Origin: Microvirga tunisiensis
GTDB taxonomy: Bacteria; Pseudomonadota; Alphaproteobacteria; Rhizobiales; Beijerinckiaceae
Length of the DNA stretch: 59,477 nucleotides
NCBI RefSeq assembly: GCF_009296175.1
Contig: NZ_VOSK01000015.1
Coordinates: forward strand, 1 to 59,477
Reading direction: 5' to 3'
In this document: positions 1 to 13,257 of the stretch, piece by piece
How the letters are laid out: each line of letters opens with the position of its first letter
Position numbering within the stretch: the stretch's first letter is position 1
Made by a program: the position numbers and the translations under genes
The notes under the pieces: model-generated
Told to the model about the DNA's origin: nothing
Databases searched by the model: none
The model's input: only the letters and a program-made list of their open reading frames with translations

Positions 1-59
1 GCATCAACATAGGCGGCAAACCGCGCCTCGCGCGTCTCTGATGGGATAGGAAGGTTCAT
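1..59 (-). CDS. Transposase N-terminus, IS701-like, cut by window edge
   Basis: Only the first 19 codons are inside the window, reading MNLPIPSETREARFAAYVD on the minus strand. The 'RFAAYVD' segment near the N-terminus is what I remember from IS701-family DDE transposases; this is recognition from memory on a very short stretch. A GGAGG ribosome site lies six bases before the ATG at 57-59. Another ATG lies five codons upstream in frame but is less well placed. The catalytic residues are outside the window. Confidence 0.5.
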   Translation of the reverse strand, partial: MNLPIPSETREARFAAYVD

Positions 60-128
60 CACACGCCTCCGCATGATGGATCTCCCGACTATAGCTCGCC
101 TCGTGAGTTTATGACACAGTAGTACTAG
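1..128. mobile_element. Left-edge insertion sequence end (probable IS701-like)
   Basis: The transposase start codon is followed outward by about 65 bases without genes, then by the tetranucleotide CTAG at 125-128. IS701-type elements duplicate a YTAR tetranucleotide, which CTAG fits, so the element may end at about 124. The opposite end is outside the window, so neither the terminal repeat nor the target duplication can be confirmed. Confidence 0.35.
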
Positions 129-683
129 AGCATCGGCTCGAAAAGGGGAATGCCCGTTCTGGGCATGCCCGGATGCTCCTGCCGTCTAGGTAAGTGCTCG
201 CTCCGGCCAGCCACGGCAACATGTCAAGATCATTGACCCATCGGTGGAGACTTTCGTTCCTAAGCCCCAAAAGCTGTTTTTGTTACATTCGGAGTCATCG
301 GCTTGTAACTTTTGTCTAAAATATTTCTAAACCCTCTTGTGCACTGCGCTGAACTCTGGCACCTTGCCTCTATTAGGACAGCGATGCTGTCCCTTTTGGA
401 GTGTCTGCACTCCTTACCTTTCGCCCTGGGGTTTTCTTGATGCTTCGCCTAACGCGAACGAAACGAGATACCAACAAAGCCGCCCGCAAAACGTGGGCGG
501 AACGGGCGACTCTGGGCTGAACTCTGAAAGCCCAAAGGATGCCCGCGAGGAGCGGGCTCCCCTGCCGGACCCAACCCTCGAAAACCCGAAGAAGCGGCGG
601 GCGCCCGGACGATCCGATCATCCGGCGAGCCCAAAAGCCGCCTCAAAGAACCTTGAAGACGTGTTCGGATGTGAGGATCTGCC
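129..683 (+). promoter_or_regulatory. gltB upstream region with a five-hairpin array
   Basis: This 555-base gap before gltB holds no convincing gene; a 116-codon frame at 337-687 has no family resemblance. It is rich in short perfect hairpins: 376-392 (7-bp stem, 3-base loop), 398-413 (6 bp, 4-base loop), 480-500 (8 bp with one G-T pair), 513-534 (6 bp) and 541-557 (6 bp, 5-base loop). A looser one lies at 151-165. An inverted pair GTTACA/TGTAAC sits at 282-287 and 304-309. Together they suggest a structured 5' leader or a small RNA gene ahead of gltB. I do not recognise the class. The gltB ribosome site (GAGGA) starts about twelve bases before its ATG. Confidence 0.45.
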
Positions 684-5402
<4,719 letters not shown>

Positions 5403-5421
5403 GGATTAAAGGGGCAAACCC

Positions 5422-6843
5422 ATGGGCAAGGTCACAGGCTTTCTCGAATACGACCGGCAGGAGCAGAAGTATCAGCTCGCCGGAGAACGCGTGCGCCACT
5501 TCCGCGAGTTCACGCTGCCGCTCGACGACAACGACCTGAAGAAGCAGGCGGGACGCTGCATGGATTGCGGCATTCCCTTCTGCCATGGTCCGACGGGCTG
5601 TCCGGTGCACAACCAGATTCCCGACTGGAACGATCTGGTCTGGTCCGACGACTGGGAGGAGGCTGCACGCAACCTCCACACCACCAACAACTTCCCCGAA
5701 TTTACGGGGCGCATCTGCCCGGCTCCGTGTGAGGAAGCCTGCACGCTCAATCTCGAAAACCAGCCGGTCACCATCAAGACCATCGAGCAGGCCATCGCCG
5801 ACAAAGCGTGGGAGATGGGCTTCGTAAAGCCGGAGCCGGCCGATGTACAGACCGGCAAGCGCGTGGCCGTGATCGGATCGGGTCCTGCCGGCATGGCAGC
5901 GGCCCAGCAGCTCGCCCGCGCCGGCCATGAGGTGCACGTGTTCGAGCGCCAGGCCAAGCCCGGCGGGCTGCTGCGCTACGGCATCCCGGACTTCAAGATG
6001 GAGAAGTACCACATCGATCGCCGCGTGAAGCAGATGGAAGCGGAAGGCGTGATCTTCCATTGCGGCGTCAATATCGGCGTCGACAAGAGCTTCGCCTCGC
6101 TCCACAACGAGTTCGACGCGGTGCTGTTCGCCGGCGGTGCGGAAGATCCGCGCAACCCGAACCTGCCGGGGCAGGATCTCCTCGGCGTGCATTACGCGAT
6201 GCCGTATCTGACCCAGTCCAACCAGCGTGTCGGCAACGAGGACGTCACGGCGGAACCCATTCTCGCCAACGGCAAGCATGTGGTGGTCATCGGCGGCGGC
6301 GATACGGCATCCGACTGCGTAGGCACCGCCTTCCGTCAGGGCGCGCTCTCCGTGACGCAGCTCGACATCCGTGCGAAGCCCCCGGAGCGCGAGGACAAGC
6401 TCACCGTATGGCCCTATTGGCCGACCAAGATGCGCACCTCCTCGTCCCAAGCGGAAGGCGCGGAGCGCGAGTTCCAGGCTGCGACTCTCGGTGTCGTCGG
6501 CAAGAAGGGTCGCGTGAACGGCGTGCAATGCGCCCGCGTGGACGAGAAGCGCCAGCCCATCCCAGGCAGCGAGTTCGTGCTCAAGGCGGATCTCGTCTTC
6601 ATCGCCATCGGCTTTGCCGGCTCGATCAAGGAAGGCCTGCTGGACGAGTCGGGCGTCACTATCGACCGTCGCGGTAACGTGGTGGCCGACGACAAGAGCT
6701 ACCGTACGTCCAGCGAGAAGGTTTTCGTCGCCGGCGACATGCGGCGCGGTCAGTCGCTGGTGGTATGGGCCATCCGCGAAGGCCGCCAGGCCGCCCGCTC
6801 CATCGACACCTTCCTGATGGGCTCCAGCACCCTGCCGGTCTGA
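5422..6843 (+). CDS. gltD: Glutamate synthase small subunit
   Basis: Beta subunit of glutamate synthase; it passes electrons from NADPH through FAD and two 4Fe-4S clusters to GltB. The N-terminal cysteines [10 protein letters not shown] and GCPVHN (about residues 38-54) and CPAPCEEAC (about 99-107) form the cluster domain. The FAD site is [20 protein letters not shown] (about 150-170), and the NADPH site is [12 protein letters not shown] near 290. The length of 473 residues is normal. It lies 19 bases after gltB with an AAGGATTAAAGGGG ribosome region and is closed by a strong hairpin terminator. Confidence 0.97.
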   Translation: MGKVTGFLEYDRQEQKYQLAGERVRHFREFTLPLDDNDLKKQAGRCMDCGIPFCHGPTGCPVHNQIPDWNDLVWSDDWEEAARNLHTTNNFPEFTGRICPAPCEEACTLNLENQPVTIKTIEQAIADKAWEMGFVKPEPADVQTGKRVAVIGSGPAGMAAAQQLARAGHEVHVFERQAKPGGLLRYGIPDFKMEKYHIDRRVKQMEAEGVIFHCGVNIGVDKSFASLHNEFDAVLFAGGAEDPRNPNLPGQDLLGVHYAMPYLTQSNQRVGNEDVTAEPILANGKHVVVIGGGDTASDCVGTAFRQGALSVTQLDIRAKPPEREDKLTVWPYWPTKMRTSSSQAEGAEREFQAATLGVVGKKGRVNGVQCARVDEKRQPIPGSEFVLKADLVFIAIGFAGSIKEGLLDESGVTIDRRGNVVADDKSYRTSSEKVFVAGDMRRGQSLVVWAIREGRQAARSIDTFLMGSSTLPV

Positions 6844-6866
6844 TCCATCCGTTCGCCTAAACGAAA

Positions 6867-6904
6867 GCGGCGGTTCATTTTGCGAAATGAACCGCCGCGT
6901 TTTT
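6867..6904 (+). terminator. Rho-independent terminator of gltBD
   Basis: A perfect 14-bp stem (6867-6880 with 6885-6898) with a TGCG tetraloop is followed by a run of five T. It begins 24 bases after the gltD stop codon and also separates gltD from the convergent gene ending at 6920. Confidence 0.92.
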
Positions 6905-6919
6905 GTTGTCTGGATGTCT

Positions 6920-8173
6920 TTAAGGATTGGGCCAGCGGAAATCGTCGGCCCGACCGGGCCGGGAGCCCGGTGCGATTCCCACCCGCAAGGCCCGCTGGAC
7001 CGTATAGGCATTGTCCCCGGTGAGCTTTGGCGGTGCCGATACCAGCGTCCCTCCTGGAGCCACGTCCTGGCGGGTCAGCGGCAGGACAGGTCCGACCAGC
7101 GGCTTTGATGGCAGGGGGATCGGTGCAGCAGCATCCGGCGGCGCCGGGAGTGCCGCCTCGATCGAGGGAGCGGAAGACCCATCCGCGGGCGTGATATCGG
7201 CCGGACCGGGAGCCGCCGCCGTTCCACCCTGCCCCAAGATGCGCTTGATCTCGGTATCGGCGAAGAAGGCGACCTTGCGCGAGCCGGCGCGGGTGAAGAA
7301 CATGCCCTCGTTGGTGCGCAGCTTGGCAGGCTCGCCGTCCACATCGGGCCCCTCGGCCGTGTAGCGGTTCTCGTCGTCTACGAAACCCGGCCAGATATCG
7401 ACGTAAGCGCCGCCGCCACGCTGGACGCTTTCCTTGTAGATCTCGTTGATGGCGACCAGATCCTCGGACGCCTTGCTGTTCTTCATCGGCGGCAGGCCGA
7501 TCCAGACCACGGGAATCTTGCGCTCCTTGAACGTGTTCACGATCGCATCGACGCGCTGGCGGTAGAGGTCCTTCCACCGATCGGTCAGCGGCTCGACGGA
7601 CTCCTCGCCTTCTTTGATCGCCTGCCGGTCGCTCGTACCGAGCATCACCACGGCAACGGTCGTCTTCTGTCCGCTATCAAGGGTCGAGTTGATGAAATTG
7701 GGCCAATCGGCCGGATCGGTACGGACGAGGCTTGTATCCCTGATCTTGGGAACGACCGCCACATCCTGGTTTTCGGCGAAATGCGCATCGAGCCCTTGGC
7801 GGGCAAATCCGGCCAGGGCGTCCCCGAACACCACCACGTAGGTGCTCGGATCGACCTTCGGCTTTTCCTGTTTCGCAACGACCGCCGGTGACGGAACGGA
7901 CTTGCGCGGCCGCGCGACGGGCGCGCGCGTCGGCTGAGACGGCTCGTCCGGGGCCCCGAAAAAGCGCCTGAGGCTGAAGCCCTGCTGCGGCTGAGGCTGC
8001 GCGGGCTGCACGAGTTTTCCGGGATAATAGCCCGGAGGATAGGCCCGCAGATCGCGCTGGCCCTGCGGCTGGTAGCCGGACTGGGCCATGGCCGCGTTGC
8101 CCCCGAGGACGGCCAGCAACAGCGCCAGGGATGCTCGGCGAAGGATCGGCACCATGGTCATAGGCGGTTCCAT
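6920..8173 (-). CDS. DUF459/SGNH-hydrolase-like envelope protein
   Basis: Secreted or periplasmic protein of the DUF459 branch of SGNH hydrolases, 417 residues. A signal peptide (LALLLAVLGGNAAMAQ, ending near residue 31) is followed by a Pro/Gln-rich linker. The SGNH-like core starts near STYVVVFGDALAGF; here the block I serine position reads GDA instead of GDS, so hydrolase activity is doubtful. Later blocks include VVMLGTSDRQ, VVWIGLPPM and YVDIWPGFVDD. In related organisms such proteins are linked to envelope polysaccharide or peptidoglycan modification; that role is inferred. It lies downstream of the lytic transglycosylase on the same strand with a 45-base gap, so the two may be co-transcribed. 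Confidence 0.8.
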   Translation of the reverse strand: MEPPMTMVPILRRASLALLLAVLGGNAAMAQSGYQPQGQRDLRAYPPGYYPGKLVQPAQPQPQQGFSLRRFFGAPDEPSQPTRAPVARPRKSVPSPAVVAKQEKPKVDPSTYVVVFGDALAGFARQGLDAHFAENQDVAVVPKIRDTSLVRTDPADWPNFINSTLDSGQKTTVAVVMLGTSDRQAIKEGEESVEPLTDRWKDLYRQRVDAIVNTFKERKIPVVWIGLPPMKNSKASEDLVAINEIYKESVQRGGGAYVDIWPGFVDDENRYTAEGPDVDGEPAKLRTNEGMFFTRAGSRKVAFFADTEIKRILGQGGTAAAPGPADITPADGSSAPSIEAALPAPPDAAAPIPLPSKPLVGPVLPLTRQDVAPGGTLVSAPPKLTGDNAYTVQRALRVGIAPGSRPGRADDFRWPNP

Positions 8174-8218
8174 TTCATTTCGGACCAGCCCTGAGTATAG
8201 AGCCCTGCGGGAACTCCG

Positions 8219-9445
8219 TCAGCGGGTCGCGCGCAACTCACGCAAGACCGCGTAATCGGCATAGCCATCCGGGATCAAGCCACGGCGCAGCTGGAAGTTC
8301 CGCACGGCCTTCCGGGTCTTGGAGCCGAGCTTGCCGTCCGTATTGCCCTCATAGAACCCGAGGCCGGCGAGCCGCTCCTGCAATTCCTGGCGCTGATCCT
8401 TGTCGAGCATAGGCTGGTCCTTGGGCCAGGCGCCCTGGATCGGCGATCCGCCCAGGAGCCGGTCGCCGAGATGGGCAACGCCCATCGCATAGGCGTCCGA
8501 GGAGTTGTAGGCCTTGATCACGTCGTAGTTGCGCGTCACCAGGAAGGCGGGACCGCCCGCGCCCCCCGGCAGGAACAGGCTGGCCTCGCCCGAGCGGGGC
8601 ATGGCCCGTCCATCAACGCGCCGCACGCCTACGGCCTGCCATCGGGCGAAATCCTGCCTCAAATGCCGGTAATCGAACCCGCGCGGCAACGCCACCTCGA
8701 AGCCCCAGGGCAGTCCCGCCTCCCAGCCGTGCTGGCGCAGGTAATTGGCCGTGGAGGCCATGGCGTCGGGCACCGAGGACCAGATATCCCGAATTCCGTC
8801 CCGATTGCCGTCAACGGCGAATTTCATGAAGCTCGAGGGCATGAACTGGGTCTGTCCCATGGCGCCGGCCCAGGAGCCCAGCATCTTGGAGCGGTCGATA
8901 TGCTCGCCTTCCAGGATCTGGAGCGCGGTGAGCAGTTCCTCCTTGAAGAAATCGTCCTGGTAGCCGGTATAGGCCAGGGTCGCGAGCGCCCGCACCGCAT
9001 AGATCGAACCGGTGAAGCTGCCGAAATTGGTCTCCATGCCCCAGATGCCGAGAACGACAGAGCGCGGAACCCCATAGGTCTGCTCGACGACAGCCAGGGT
9101 CTTAGACCACTCGGCCGCCATCTCCTGGCCGCGCTTCAGGCGCTGGGCCGAGATGGCGCCGTTGATGTAGTCCCAGATCGGGCGGACGAATTCGGACTGC
9201 TTTTTCGTGAGAGCGATGATCTTGGTATCGGGCTCGACGCCCCGGAACGCCTCCTCGAAGGTCGCCCGCGACACCCCTCGCGCCTTGGCGGCGGGCCAGA
9301 GCCCCTGGACGAAGCGCTGGAAGCCGGCTTGGGAGGATTCCTGCGCCTGCACGGGCGGAACGCTACCGCCTGCACCCACGGTGAGACTCAAACCGAGAAG
9401 GAGTGCGCCGGAAAGGCGGCACACCAGAGAAAGCGGCTGGCGCAT
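8219..9445 (-). CDS. Lytic murein transglycosylase, MltB type
   Basis: Periplasmic enzyme that cleaves peptidoglycan glycan strands to give 1,6-anhydro ends. The signal peptide ends near AQAQES (about residue 37; the protein reads PPVQAQES). The SLT_2 catalytic domain covers about residues 40-330, with catalytic Glu138 in WGMETNFGSF and the motif GAMGQTQFMPSSF. A C-terminal peptidoglycan-binding domain (LQERLAGLGFYEGNTDGKLG onward) covers about 350-405. The total of 408 residues is typical. The gene starts with ATG; the SGNH protein lies 45 bases downstream. Confidence 0.93.
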   Translation of the reverse strand: MRQPLSLVCRLSGALLLGLSLTVGAGGSVPPVQAQESSQAGFQRFVQGLWPAAKARGVSRATFEEAFRGVEPDTKIIALTKKQSEFVRPIWDYINGAISAQRLKRGQEMAAEWSKTLAVVEQTYGVPRSVVLGIWGMETNFGSFTGSIYAVRALATLAYTGYQDDFFKEELLTALQILEGEHIDRSKMLGSWAGAMGQTQFMPSSFMKFAVDGNRDGIRDIWSSVPDAMASTANYLRQHGWEAGLPWGFEVALPRGFDYRHLRQDFARWQAVGVRRVDGRAMPRSGEASLFLPGGAGGPAFLVTRNYDVIKAYNSSDAYAMGVAHLGDRLLGGSPIQGAWPKDQPMLDKDQRQELQERLAGLGFYEGNTDGKLGSKTRKAVRNFQLRRGLIPDGYADYAVLRELRATR

Positions 9446-9766
9446 GGAAGTCGCTCACGAACAGGACAGATCTGCCCTGCCAATGCGACACTAAGCAGGT
9501 TAACAGCCGGTTGATAGCTCCCCATGTTGATAGTGCGTCCTTATGTGTCCACGGGGCGGGCAGCTGATGGGCCTCCTCAAAACCGCCTTTGTTGGCAGCT
9601 TAACCACAACACGTCAGCTCCAATTCAGGTTGGGAGCCGCAACGAGGCGCATGCAACGCTGGAACATCGGAAGCACTGCCGCGTTGGACGGTGCCGAAGC
9701 TTGACAGTTATCGGTTCCCTTTTCCCGGTCCTGACTTAGATTACCCTTCCCTCTTGATGCTCAATC
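9446..9766. other. Intergenic region upstream of galU
   Basis: Separates the divergent transglycosylase and galU genes. No gene is convincing here; the frames at 9524-9739 and 9691-9909 lack family features. A perfect TTGACA hexamer lies at 9701-9706, 60 bases before galU, but no good -10 box follows at the usual distance. Confidence 0.5.
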
Positions 9767-10645
9767 ATGGCCCAATCAATGAAGCGTATCCGCAAAGCAG
9801 TCCTTCCCGTCGCGGGTCTCGGCACCCGCTTCCTGCCTGCCACCAAGGCCGTTCCCAAGGAGATGCTCTGCGTCGTCGACCGCCCCGTCGTGCAGCATGT
9901 GGTGGATGAGGCGCGCGCCGCCGGCATCGAGCATTTCATCTTCGTCACCGGCCGCAACAAGGCCGTGATCGAGGACCATTTCGACATTGCCTACGAGCTG
10001 AACCGCACGCTGGAAAGCCGCAACAAGACGAAGGAGCTGGAGCTTCTGGCCAAGGACCAGCCCCAGGCCGGCCAGACGAGCTTCACCCGCCAGCAGGAGC
10101 CGCTCGGGCTAGGCCACGCGGTCTGGTGCGCCCGCGAGCTCGTGGGCGACGAGCCCTTCGCCGTGATCCTGCCCGACATGCTCAGCCGCGGCTCCATGGA
10201 GCAGATGATCGCGGCCCATGACAAGCATGGCGGCAACATCATCGCCGTGGAGGAGGTGCCCGAGGATCAGACGCATCAGTACGGCATCGTCTCGGTGGGC
10301 CAGGAATTCGGCCAGACCTTCGAGATCACCGGCATGGTGGAGAAGCCGCCGAAGGGCACCGCACCCTCGAACTACATCATTTCCGGCCGCTACATCCTGC
10401 AGCCCGAGATCTTCGACCTGCTCTCCACCCAGGAGCGCGGCGCCGGCAACGAGATCCAGCTCACGGATTCCATGATCCGGCTGATGAAGCAGCAGCAGTT
10501 TTTCGGCATGAAGTACCAGGGCAAGACCTACGACACCGGCTCCAAGATCGGCTTCCTCATGGCCAACGTGGCCTATGCCCTGGAACGCGAGGAGCTGTCC
10601 GCCGAGTTCCGTCGGGAACTCGAAGCCCTGCTGCGGCAGAAGTAA
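9767..10645 (+). CDS. galU: UTP--glucose-1-phosphate uridylyltransferase
   Basis: Makes UDP-glucose from UTP and glucose-1-phosphate in the cytoplasm, feeding lipopolysaccharide, exopolysaccharide and osmoregulated glucan synthesis. The nucleotidyltransferase signature AVLPVAGLGTRFLPATKA lies at residues 11-28, followed by KEMLCVVDRP. Later conserved blocks are EPLGLGHAVWCA, MVEKPPKG and the C-terminal YDTGSKIGFLMANV. The length of 292 residues is normal. The ribosome site before the ATG is weak. Two glucan synthesis proteins elsewhere in the window would use its product. Confidence 0.96.
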   Translation: MAQSMKRIRKAVLPVAGLGTRFLPATKAVPKEMLCVVDRPVVQHVVDEARAAGIEHFIFVTGRNKAVIEDHFDIAYELNRTLESRNKTKELELLAKDQPQAGQTSFTRQQEPLGLGHAVWCARELVGDEPFAVILPDMLSRGSMEQMIAAHDKHGGNIIAVEEVPEDQTHQYGIVSVGQEFGQTFEITGMVEKPPKGTAPSNYIISGRYILQPEIFDLLSTQERGAGNEIQLTDSMIRLMKQQQFFGMKYQGKTYDTGSKIGFLMANVAYALEREELSAEFRRELEALLRQK

Positions 10646-10678
10646 GCAAGCTCCAGGGATCCTCATGCAAGGGTTCCT

Positions 10679-10712
10679 CATGGCCGCCCGTCTGTGCTAG
10701 AGGGCGGCCATG
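10679..10712 (+). promoter_or_regulatory. Inverted repeat enclosing the kdsD start codon
   Basis: A perfect 11-bp inverted repeat (10679-10689 and 10702-10712) with a 12-base spacer ends exactly on the kdsD ATG (10710-10712). In RNA the right arm would bury both the start codon and the only nearby purine stretch. The left arm and spacer hold a six-codon reading frame, ATG at 10680 to TAG at 10698 (MAARLC). The structure is seen directly; a role in translation control is inferred. Confidence 0.5.
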
Positions 10713-11705
10713 GCACTTGCACGAACAGCCCCCCTTTCGCCCGATCCGGCCGTCGCCTCGGCCCTGCGCACGCTCGAAACCGAGCGGGACGGCCTGACGA
10801 TCCTGATGGACGCCATCGGCAACGGCCTCGGCCCCGTCTTCACAGCTGCAGTCGAAACCCTCGCGGCGGCCAAGGGGCGGGTCATCGTCACCGGCATGGG
10901 CAAGTCCGGCCATGTGGGGCGCAAGATCACCGCCACCTTCGCCTCGACAGGCACGCCCGCCCATTACGTCCACCCGGCGGAGGCGAGCCACGGCGACCTG
11001 GGCATGATCCAGACGGACGACGTGATCATCGCCCTGTCGTGGTCGGGAGAGACCGCGGAACTCGCCGACATCATCGGCTATTCGCGGCGGTTCCGGGTGC
11101 CCTTGATCGCGCTCACCTCGAACGCGGAATCGACCCTCGGACGCGCGGCCGACATCTGCCTCACCCTGCCGCGGGCCAAGGAGGCCTGCCCCAACGGCCT
11201 CGCGCCGACCACCTCGACCACGATCCAGCTCGCGCTCGGCGATGCCCTGGCGGTTGCCCTGCTGGAGAAGCGCGGCTTCACGGCAGAGCATTTCAAGGTC
11301 TTCCATCCCGGCGGCAAGCTCGGCGCGCGGCTCAAGCTCGTGCGCGACATCATGCACAAGGACGAACGCCTGCCTGTCGTCCGCATCGACGCCCGCATGG
11401 ACGAGGCCATCGGCGAGATCGGCCGCAAGGGCTTCGGCGCCGTGATCGTGGTGAACGACGATGGGACGCTCGCGGGCATCGTCACCGACGGTGACCTGCG
11501 CCGCAATCTCAAGCCCGACCTCATGACCCTTCCGGTATCGGCGATCATGACGAAGGCGCCGCGGACCATCGCGCCGGACGCCCTCGTCGCCACGGCCCTG
11601 GAGATGGAAGAAGCCTCCAGAATCACGGCCCTGATCGTGGTCGAGGACGACCGACCCATCGGCCTCGTGCATTATCTCGACCTGCTGCGCGCCGGCTCGG
11701 CGTAG
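10710..11705 (+). CDS. kdsD: Arabinose-5-phosphate isomerase, KdsD/KpsF family
   Basis: Interconverts ribulose-5-phosphate and arabinose-5-phosphate, the first step towards Kdo in lipopolysaccharide. The N-terminal SIS domain (about residues 30-180) contains VIVTGMGKSGHVGRKI and the ALSWSGETAEL phosphate-binding loop. Two C-terminal CBS repeats cover about 205-325 (IMHKDERLPVV, IMTKAPRTI). The length of 331 residues is typical. Its start codon is inside an inverted repeat, and the gap to galU is 64 bases, so read-through from galU is possible. Both genes supply envelope sugar precursors. Confidence 0.93.
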   Translation: MALARTAPLSPDPAVASALRTLETERDGLTILMDAIGNGLGPVFTAAVETLAAAKGRVIVTGMGKSGHVGRKITATFASTGTPAHYVHPAEASHGDLGMIQTDDVIIALSWSGETAELADIIGYSRRFRVPLIALTSNAESTLGRAADICLTLPRAKEACPNGLAPTTSTTIQLALGDALAVALLEKRGFTAEHFKVFHPGGKLGARLKLVRDIMHKDERLPVVRIDARMDEAIGEIGRKGFGAVIVVNDDGTLAGIVTDGDLRRNLKPDLMTLPVSAIMTKAPRTIAPDALVATALEMEEASRITALIVVEDDRPIGLVHYLDLLRAGSA

Positions 11706-11765
11706 AGGTTCTTGCTCGTCGCATTGCCCAGGCGGCGTACCGGTGTCCACTTCGCCTGAAGATGC

Positions 11766-12215
11766 TTACGGATCGTCGACGACGAGCGTCGAGCCCTCGA
11801 CCCGCACCACGCGCACCTTGGCGCCGGCGAACCGGTCGGCGCCCGTCACCCGCCAGGAGCTGTCGTCGACCCGGATCCGCCCCTCGCCGTCCTTGATCGG
11901 CGCCTCGAGGGTGAAGACCCGTCCGACGAGTGACTGGCCGCGCTGATTGAGCGGCGTGGCCTCGGCATCGGGCTGCGTCGTCGAACGGGTGGCGAACCGC
12001 CCCAGGATGACCGCTCCCACGGAGAGCAGCGCGAAGAGGAGTGCCGCAGCCTGCCAGGACAGGCCGAGCAGGGCATCCAGCAATCCGGTGGCGATGGCCG
12101 CGAGACCGAGCCAGAGGAAGAACGAGCCTGGAGCGAGAAGCTCGACGCCGATCAGGATGACGCCAAGGATGATCCAGGCCCAGGCGCCTAGGCCGATGAA
12201 CGCGTCGGCGATCAT
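11766..12215 (-). CDS. NfeD-like membrane protein
   Basis: Short NfeD-type protein of 149 residues, a partner of stomatin/SPFH proteins in membrane quality control. Transmembrane segments cover roughly residues 8-75 (AWIILGVILIGVELLAPGSF; AALLFALLSVGAVILG). The C-terminal OB-fold (GRVFTLEAPIKDGEGRI to TLVVDD) faces the cytoplasm or periplasm depending on topology. The start ATG overlaps the stop of the upstream SPFH gene by four bases, the classic coupled arrangement of this pair. Confidence 0.88.
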   Translation of the reverse strand: MIADAFIGLGAWAWIILGVILIGVELLAPGSFFLWLGLAAIATGLLDALLGLSWQAAALLFALLSVGAVILGRFATRSTTQPDAEATPLNQRGQSLVGRVFTLEAPIKDGEGRIRVDDSSWRVTGADRFAGAKVRVVRVEGSTLVVDDP

Positions 12216-13198
12216 GAGCGCTCGGCTCCGCCGGCGACCGTGGGAACGCTGCGCACGGGCTTGTTGAGACCTGCCCCGCCCTCGCCGAACACGGATTTGG
12301 TGAGTTCGGCGATACCACCCAGCGTTCCGGCAAGCCCTGCCACCTCGATGGGCACGATCACCACCTTCTGGTTCGGCGCCGACGCGAGCGCCCGGATGGC
12401 GTCGATGTATTTCTCCGCCACGATGAAGTTGGCCGCGGCGAGATCGCCCTTCGCAATGGCCTCGCTGACCATGCCCGTGGCCTTCGCCTCGGCTTCCGCC
12501 TGCCGCTCGCGGGCCTCCGCATCGCGGAAGGCCGCTTCCTTCCGGCCCTCCGCGGCGAGAATCTGCGACTGTTTCTGCCCCTCGGCGCGCAGGATCTCCG
12601 CCTGACGCAGCCCTTCTGCCTCGAGCACGGCGGCGCGTTTCTCGCGTTCGGCCTTCATCTGCCGTGCCATGGCGCCGGCGAGATCCTGCGGCGGCAGGAT
12701 GTCCTTGATCTCGACGCGGGTGACTTTGGCGCCCCAGGGAGACGCCGCCGCGTCCATGACCCGCAGGAGGCGCTCGTTGATCTCGTCCCGGTGGGACAGG
12801 AGCTGGTCGAGATCCATGGAGCCGACGACCGTTCGAATATTGGTCATGGTCAGAACCAGCAGGGCTTGGTTCATATCCGAGACTTCGTAGGAGGCCCGGG
12901 CCGCATCGAGGATCTGGTAGAAGGCGGCAGCATCGATGGTGACGCCGGCATTGTCCCGGGTGAAGGCCTCCTGGCTCGGAACGTCGAGCACCTGCTCCAT
13001 GACGTTTACCTTTTTGCCGACCTGATCGATATAGGGCACGATCAGGCCGAGCCCCGGAGTGAGCGTGCGCGAATAGCGCCCGAACCGCTCCACCGTATAG
13101 GCATAGCCCTGTGGAACCGTCCTGATGCCCATGGCGATCGTCACCACCACGACGAGCACCAGTACGATGACGAAGATGTCGAAACCACTCAGCGGCAT
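12212..13198 (-). CDS. SPFH/stomatin-family protein (QmcA-like)
   Basis: Membrane-anchored SPFH protein that forms oligomeric membrane scaffolds. One N-terminal membrane segment (FDIFVIVLVLVVVVTIAMGI) is followed by the SPFH domain (YTVERFGRYSRTLTPGLG to IKDILPPQDL) and a long Ala/Glu-rich coiled coil (about residues 175-250). I use the ATG at 13198 with a GGGGGA ribosome site; a TTG five codons upstream is in frame but less likely. It is 328 residues long from this start. It overlaps nfeD by four bases; the pair acts together in many bacteria. Confidence 0.9.
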   Translation of the reverse strand: MPLSGFDIFVIVLVLVVVVTIAMGIRTVPQGYAYTVERFGRYSRTLTPGLGLIVPYIDQVGKKVNVMEQVLDVPSQEAFTRDNAGVTIDAAAFYQILDAARASYEVSDMNQALLVLTMTNIRTVVGSMDLDQLLSHRDEINERLLRVMDAAASPWGAKVTRVEIKDILPPQDLAGAMARQMKAEREKRAAVLEAEGLRQAEILRAEGQKQSQILAAEGRKEAAFRDAEARERQAEAEAKATGMVSEAIAKGDLAAANFIVAEKYIDAIRALASAPNQKVVIVPIEVAGLAGTLGGIAELTKSVFGEGGAGLNKPVRSVPTVAGGAERS

Positions 13199-13257
13199 GA
13201 GTCCCCCAGGCAACTCCGTTGCAGAGGGCTCACGCTAGCGCAAACAGGCCTGGAGTC

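Noticed and set aside
352..368. TGGCAC followed by TTGC upstream of gltB as a sigma-54 promoter
   Set aside because: The two halves are separated by one base instead of the five needed for a -24/-12 promoter.
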